The notes beneath the pieces were generated by a model, which worked only from the letters and a program-made list of their open reading frames with translations, ran no database searches and was not told the DNA's origin. DNA of 14,908 nucleotides. Source: Actinomycetes bacterium (GTDB lineage: Bacteria > Actinomycetota > Actinomycetes > Propionibacteriales > Propionibacteriaceae). Numbering within the stretch: position 1 is the first letter of the stretch; each line of letters opens with the position of its first letter. Positions 13,124 through 14,908 of this stretch are shown here, piece by piece. Made by a program: the position numbers and the translations under genes. Location: positions 1 through 14,908 of the forward strand of contig WQUE01000079.1 in assembly GCA_009785885.1 (NCBI GenBank), read 5' to 3'.

Positions 13124-14616
13124 CCGCAACACCCACCGTCTGGTTCCTCACCGGCTCACAGAACCTCTACGGCGAGGACGTCCTGGCCCAGGTGGCCGAC
13201 AACTCCCGGGCGATCGTCGCGGCGCTGAATGACGCGAAGTTGGCCGCGAACGTCGTGTGGAAGCCCGTGCTGACGAGCAAGGACGCGATCCGGCGCACGA
13301 TGCTGGACGCCAACGGCGACGACGCGTGCGCCGGCGTGATCGCCTGGATGCACACGTTCTCCCCGGCGAAGATGTGGATCGCCGGGCTGGACACCCTGGC
13401 CAAGCCGCTGCTGCACCTGCACACGCAGGCGAACGTCGAGCTGCCCTGGGCGACCATCGACATGGACTTCATGAACCTGAACCAGGCCGCCCACGGCGAC
13501 CGCGAGTTCGGCTACATCGAGGCCCGGCTCGGCGTCGACCCGACCATCGTGGTGGGGCACGTGTCCGATGCGGCGGTGCGGGCGCAGGTGGACGTGTGGA
13601 TGCGCGCCGCCGCCGGCTGGGCCGCGACGCGGCGTCTCAACCTGATTCGCTTCGGCGACAACATGCGCAACGTGGCCGTGACCGAGGGCGACAAGACCGA
13701 GGCCGAGCACGTGTTCGGCGTGTCCGTGAACACCTACGGCGTGAACGACCTGGCGGACGCCGTCGCGCAGGTGGGCGATGCCGAAGCATCCAGGCTCGCG
13801 GCCGACTACGAGGACCTCTACGACGTCGTCCCCGAGCTGCGCGCGGGTGGCGCGCGGCACGACTCGCTGGTGTACTCGGCGAAGCTGGAGATCGCGCTGC
13901 GGAGCTTCCTGGAGGCCCACGACGCGATGGCGTTCACGACGAACTTCGAAGACCTCGGCGCCCTCAAGCAGCTGCCCGGCATGTCCGTGCAGCGCCTCAC
14001 CGCCGACGGCTACGGCTTCGGCGCCGAGGGCGACTGGAAGACGGCCGTGCTCGTCCGGGCCGCGAAGGTGATGGGCGCCGGGCTGCCGGGTGGGGCGTCG
14101 CTGATGGAGGACTACACGTACCATCTCGTGCCGGGCGCCGAGAAGAGCCTCGGCGCGCACATGCTGGAGGTGTGTCCGAGCCTGACGGCGACGACGCCGC
14201 GGGTGGAGATTCACCCGCTCGGCATCGGGAACCGCGAGGATCCGGTGCGGTTCGTGTTCGACGTCGACCCGGGGCCGGCGATCGTTGTGGGCCTGGCCGA
14301 CATGCGCGACCGCTTCCGTCTCACGGGCAACACGGTCCGGGTCGTGGGGCCGGACGCGCCGATGCCGATGCTGCCCGTCGGACGGGCCGTGTGGGTGGCG
14401 GACCCCGACTTCTACACCGCGGCGGCGTGCTGGCTGCGCGCCGGGTCGGCCCACCACACGGTGATGACGACCGCCGTGGGGGCCGACCACTGGCGCGAGT
14501 TCGCGCGTATCGCCCGCACCGAGTTCGCCCTGATCACCACCGGCACGACGCGGGTGGGCTTCGAGGCGGAGCTGCGGGCAGGCGCGGCCTACTACCGTCT
14601 GGCCCGGGGCATCTGA
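13120..14616 (+). CDS. araA: L-arabinose isomerase
   Basis: A 498-residue enzyme that interconverts L-arabinose and L-ribulose, the first step of the pathway, using a divalent metal such as Mn2+. The length equals that of E. coli AraA (500). The four metal and catalytic residues are in place: Glu303 (GFGAEGDWK), Glu330 (SLMEDYTYH), His347 (LGAHMLEVCP) and His446 (GSAHHTVMT). The N-terminal WFLTGSQNLYGE is the family signature, and MHTFSPAKMWIAGL, FGDNMRNVAVTEGDK and TNFEDL are also typical. The ATG overlaps the araD stop, with GAAAGG (13105-13110) as ribosome site inside araD. It is the last gene of the long second operon. Galactose/tagatose side activity is known in the family and cannot be excluded. 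Confidence 0.97.
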   Translation: MTATPTVWFLTGSQNLYGEDVLAQVADNSRAIVAALNDAKLAANVVWKPVLTSKDAIRRTMLDANGDDACAGVIAWMHTFSPAKMWIAGLDTLAKPLLHLHTQANVELPWATIDMDFMNLNQAAHGDREFGYIEARLGVDPTIVVGHVSDAAVRAQVDVWMRAAAGWAATRRLNLIRFGDNMRNVAVTEGDKTEAEHVFGVSVNTYGVNDLADAVAQVGDAEASRLAADYEDLYDVVPELRAGGARHDSLVYSAKLEIALRSFLEAHDAMAFTTNFEDLGALKQLPGMSVQRLTADGYGFGAEGDWKTAVLVRAAKVMGAGLPGGASLMEDYTYHLVPGAEKSLGAHMLEVCPSLTATTPRVEIHPLGIGNREDPVRFVFDVDPGPAIVVGLADMRDRFRLTGNTVRVVGPDAPMPMLPVGRAVWVADPDFYTAAACWLRAGSAHHTVMTTAVGADHWREFARIARTEFALITTGTTRVGFEAELRAGAAYYRLARGI

Positions 14617-14625
14617 GCCGTCCTG

Positions 14626-14650
14626 AGGGCTCGGGCCCTACGATGGGCCC
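14626..14650 (+). terminator. GC-rich dyad between araA and the next gene
   Basis: AGGGC (14626-14630) can pair with GCCCT (14635-14639), and alternatively GGGCCC (14633-14638) can pair with GGGCCC (14645-14650). The two foldings exclude each other. No T-run is present, so termination of the ara transcript here is only possible, not shown. The same bases hold the putative promoter of the next gene. Confidence 0.3.
14639..14644 (+). promoter_or_regulatory. -10 box of a probable leaderless promoter for the last gene
   Basis: TACGAT is followed by six bases (GGGCCC) and then the GTG start at 14651. This is the same geometry as the regulator gene at 1235-1247. No ribosome binding site is present upstream of the GTG. 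The only nearby ATG (14643) runs into a stop after three codons. A -35 box is not obvious. Confidence 0.55.
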
Positions 14651-14908
14651 GTGACCTCCACCGAATCGCCCGTTCCCGGCGTCACCATCGGGGCGCCCCG
14701 GCGTTCCCGCTTTCAGGCTTGGCGCGGCTGGCGTCCGGTGGAGCGTGAGCCGGCGCGGCTTGTGTGGGGGGCGTCGTGGTCGACGGTGGCGCGGTTGCGG
14801 GATGATGTGGTGTTGCGCCGGGATGAGGCGTTGAGCTGGTTGGTGACGGCCGTGTTGACGGTGTTGGCGTTCGCGGTCCGGTTTCCGAATCTGAAGATGC
14901 CCGCCTAT
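14651..14908 (+). CDS. N-terminal part of a membrane protein, probable protein O-mannosyltransferase
   Basis: A GTG-started frame runs 86 codons to the window edge without a stop. It begins MTSTESPVPGVTIGAP, has a basic, Trp-rich cytoplasmic stretch (RSRFQAWRGWRPVERE) and then a first membrane helix, LSWLVTAVLTVLAFAV, followed by RFPNLKMPAY. In actinobacterial protein O-mannosyltransferases (GT39, Pmt) the first helix ends with an arginine and RFxxLxxP before an acidic catalytic loop, so the fit is good but the decisive Asp-Glu motif would lie just outside. Codons here end in G (TTG, GTG) more often than in the ara genes, suggesting a separate gene group with a different history or expression level. 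It is not part of the arabinose pathway. Confidence 0.6.
   Translation, partial: MTSTESPVPGVTIGAPRRSRFQAWRGWRPVEREPARLVWGASWSTVARLRDDVVLRRDEALSWLVTAVLTVLAFAVRFPNLKMPAY

Noticed and set aside
1..14908. CRISPR array, insertion sequence, tRNA or phage attachment site
   Set aside because: No regularly spaced repeats, terminal inverted repeats with transposase, cloverleaf sequences or integrase were found by eye. The repeated sequences present are the paired operators.

Overview
The window is GC-rich DNA with dense, short-spaced genes, C/G-ended codons, actinobacterial-type lipoproteins with Ser/Thr/Pro-rich linkers, and two probable leaderless genes. This points to an actinomycete (Actinomycetota). 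The genus cannot be fixed from sequence alone.

Layout. Positions 1-207 are the tail of an unrelated hypothetical gene. A LacI-family repressor gene (216-1235, minus strand) converges on it. Everything else reads rightward. Transporter 1 (1498-5598) consists of a ChvE/XylF-type lipoprotein, a GguA/MmsA-type double ATPase and a GguB/MmsB-type permease. Transporter 2 (5863-10797) is a YtfQ-YtfR-YtfT-YjfF-type system with one lipoprotein, one double ATPase and two permeases. It continues with almost no gaps into araB-araD-araA (10822-14616), which converts L-arabinose through L-ribulose and L-ribulose 5-phosphate to D-xylulose 5-phosphate. The last 258 bases start a membrane protein that looks like a protein O-mannosyltransferase.

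Regulation. The two intergenic regions in front of the binding-protein genes (1236-1497 and 5599-5862) are built alike: a lac-type operator, an identical 15-bp element 37.5 bp downstream (centre to centre), then a promoter whose -10 box lies inside a second lac-type operator, 88-89 bp from the first. The LacI protein carries a HQTVSRV recognition helix close to the YQTVSRV of E. coli LacI, which suits these GTGAGC-GCTCAC-like sites. Each binding-protein gene is followed by a long, near-perfect hairpin before its ATPase gene.

Model (inference). One LacI-type repressor controls two paralogous promoters. They drive two different ABC importers, plausibly for two forms of L-arabinose (pyranose and furanose) or for arabinose and a related sugar. 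The second transcript also carries the whole catabolic pathway. Intercistronic hairpins would keep the binding proteins more abundant than the membrane complexes. No CRISPR array, rRNA, tRNA, insertion sequence or phage gene was seen.
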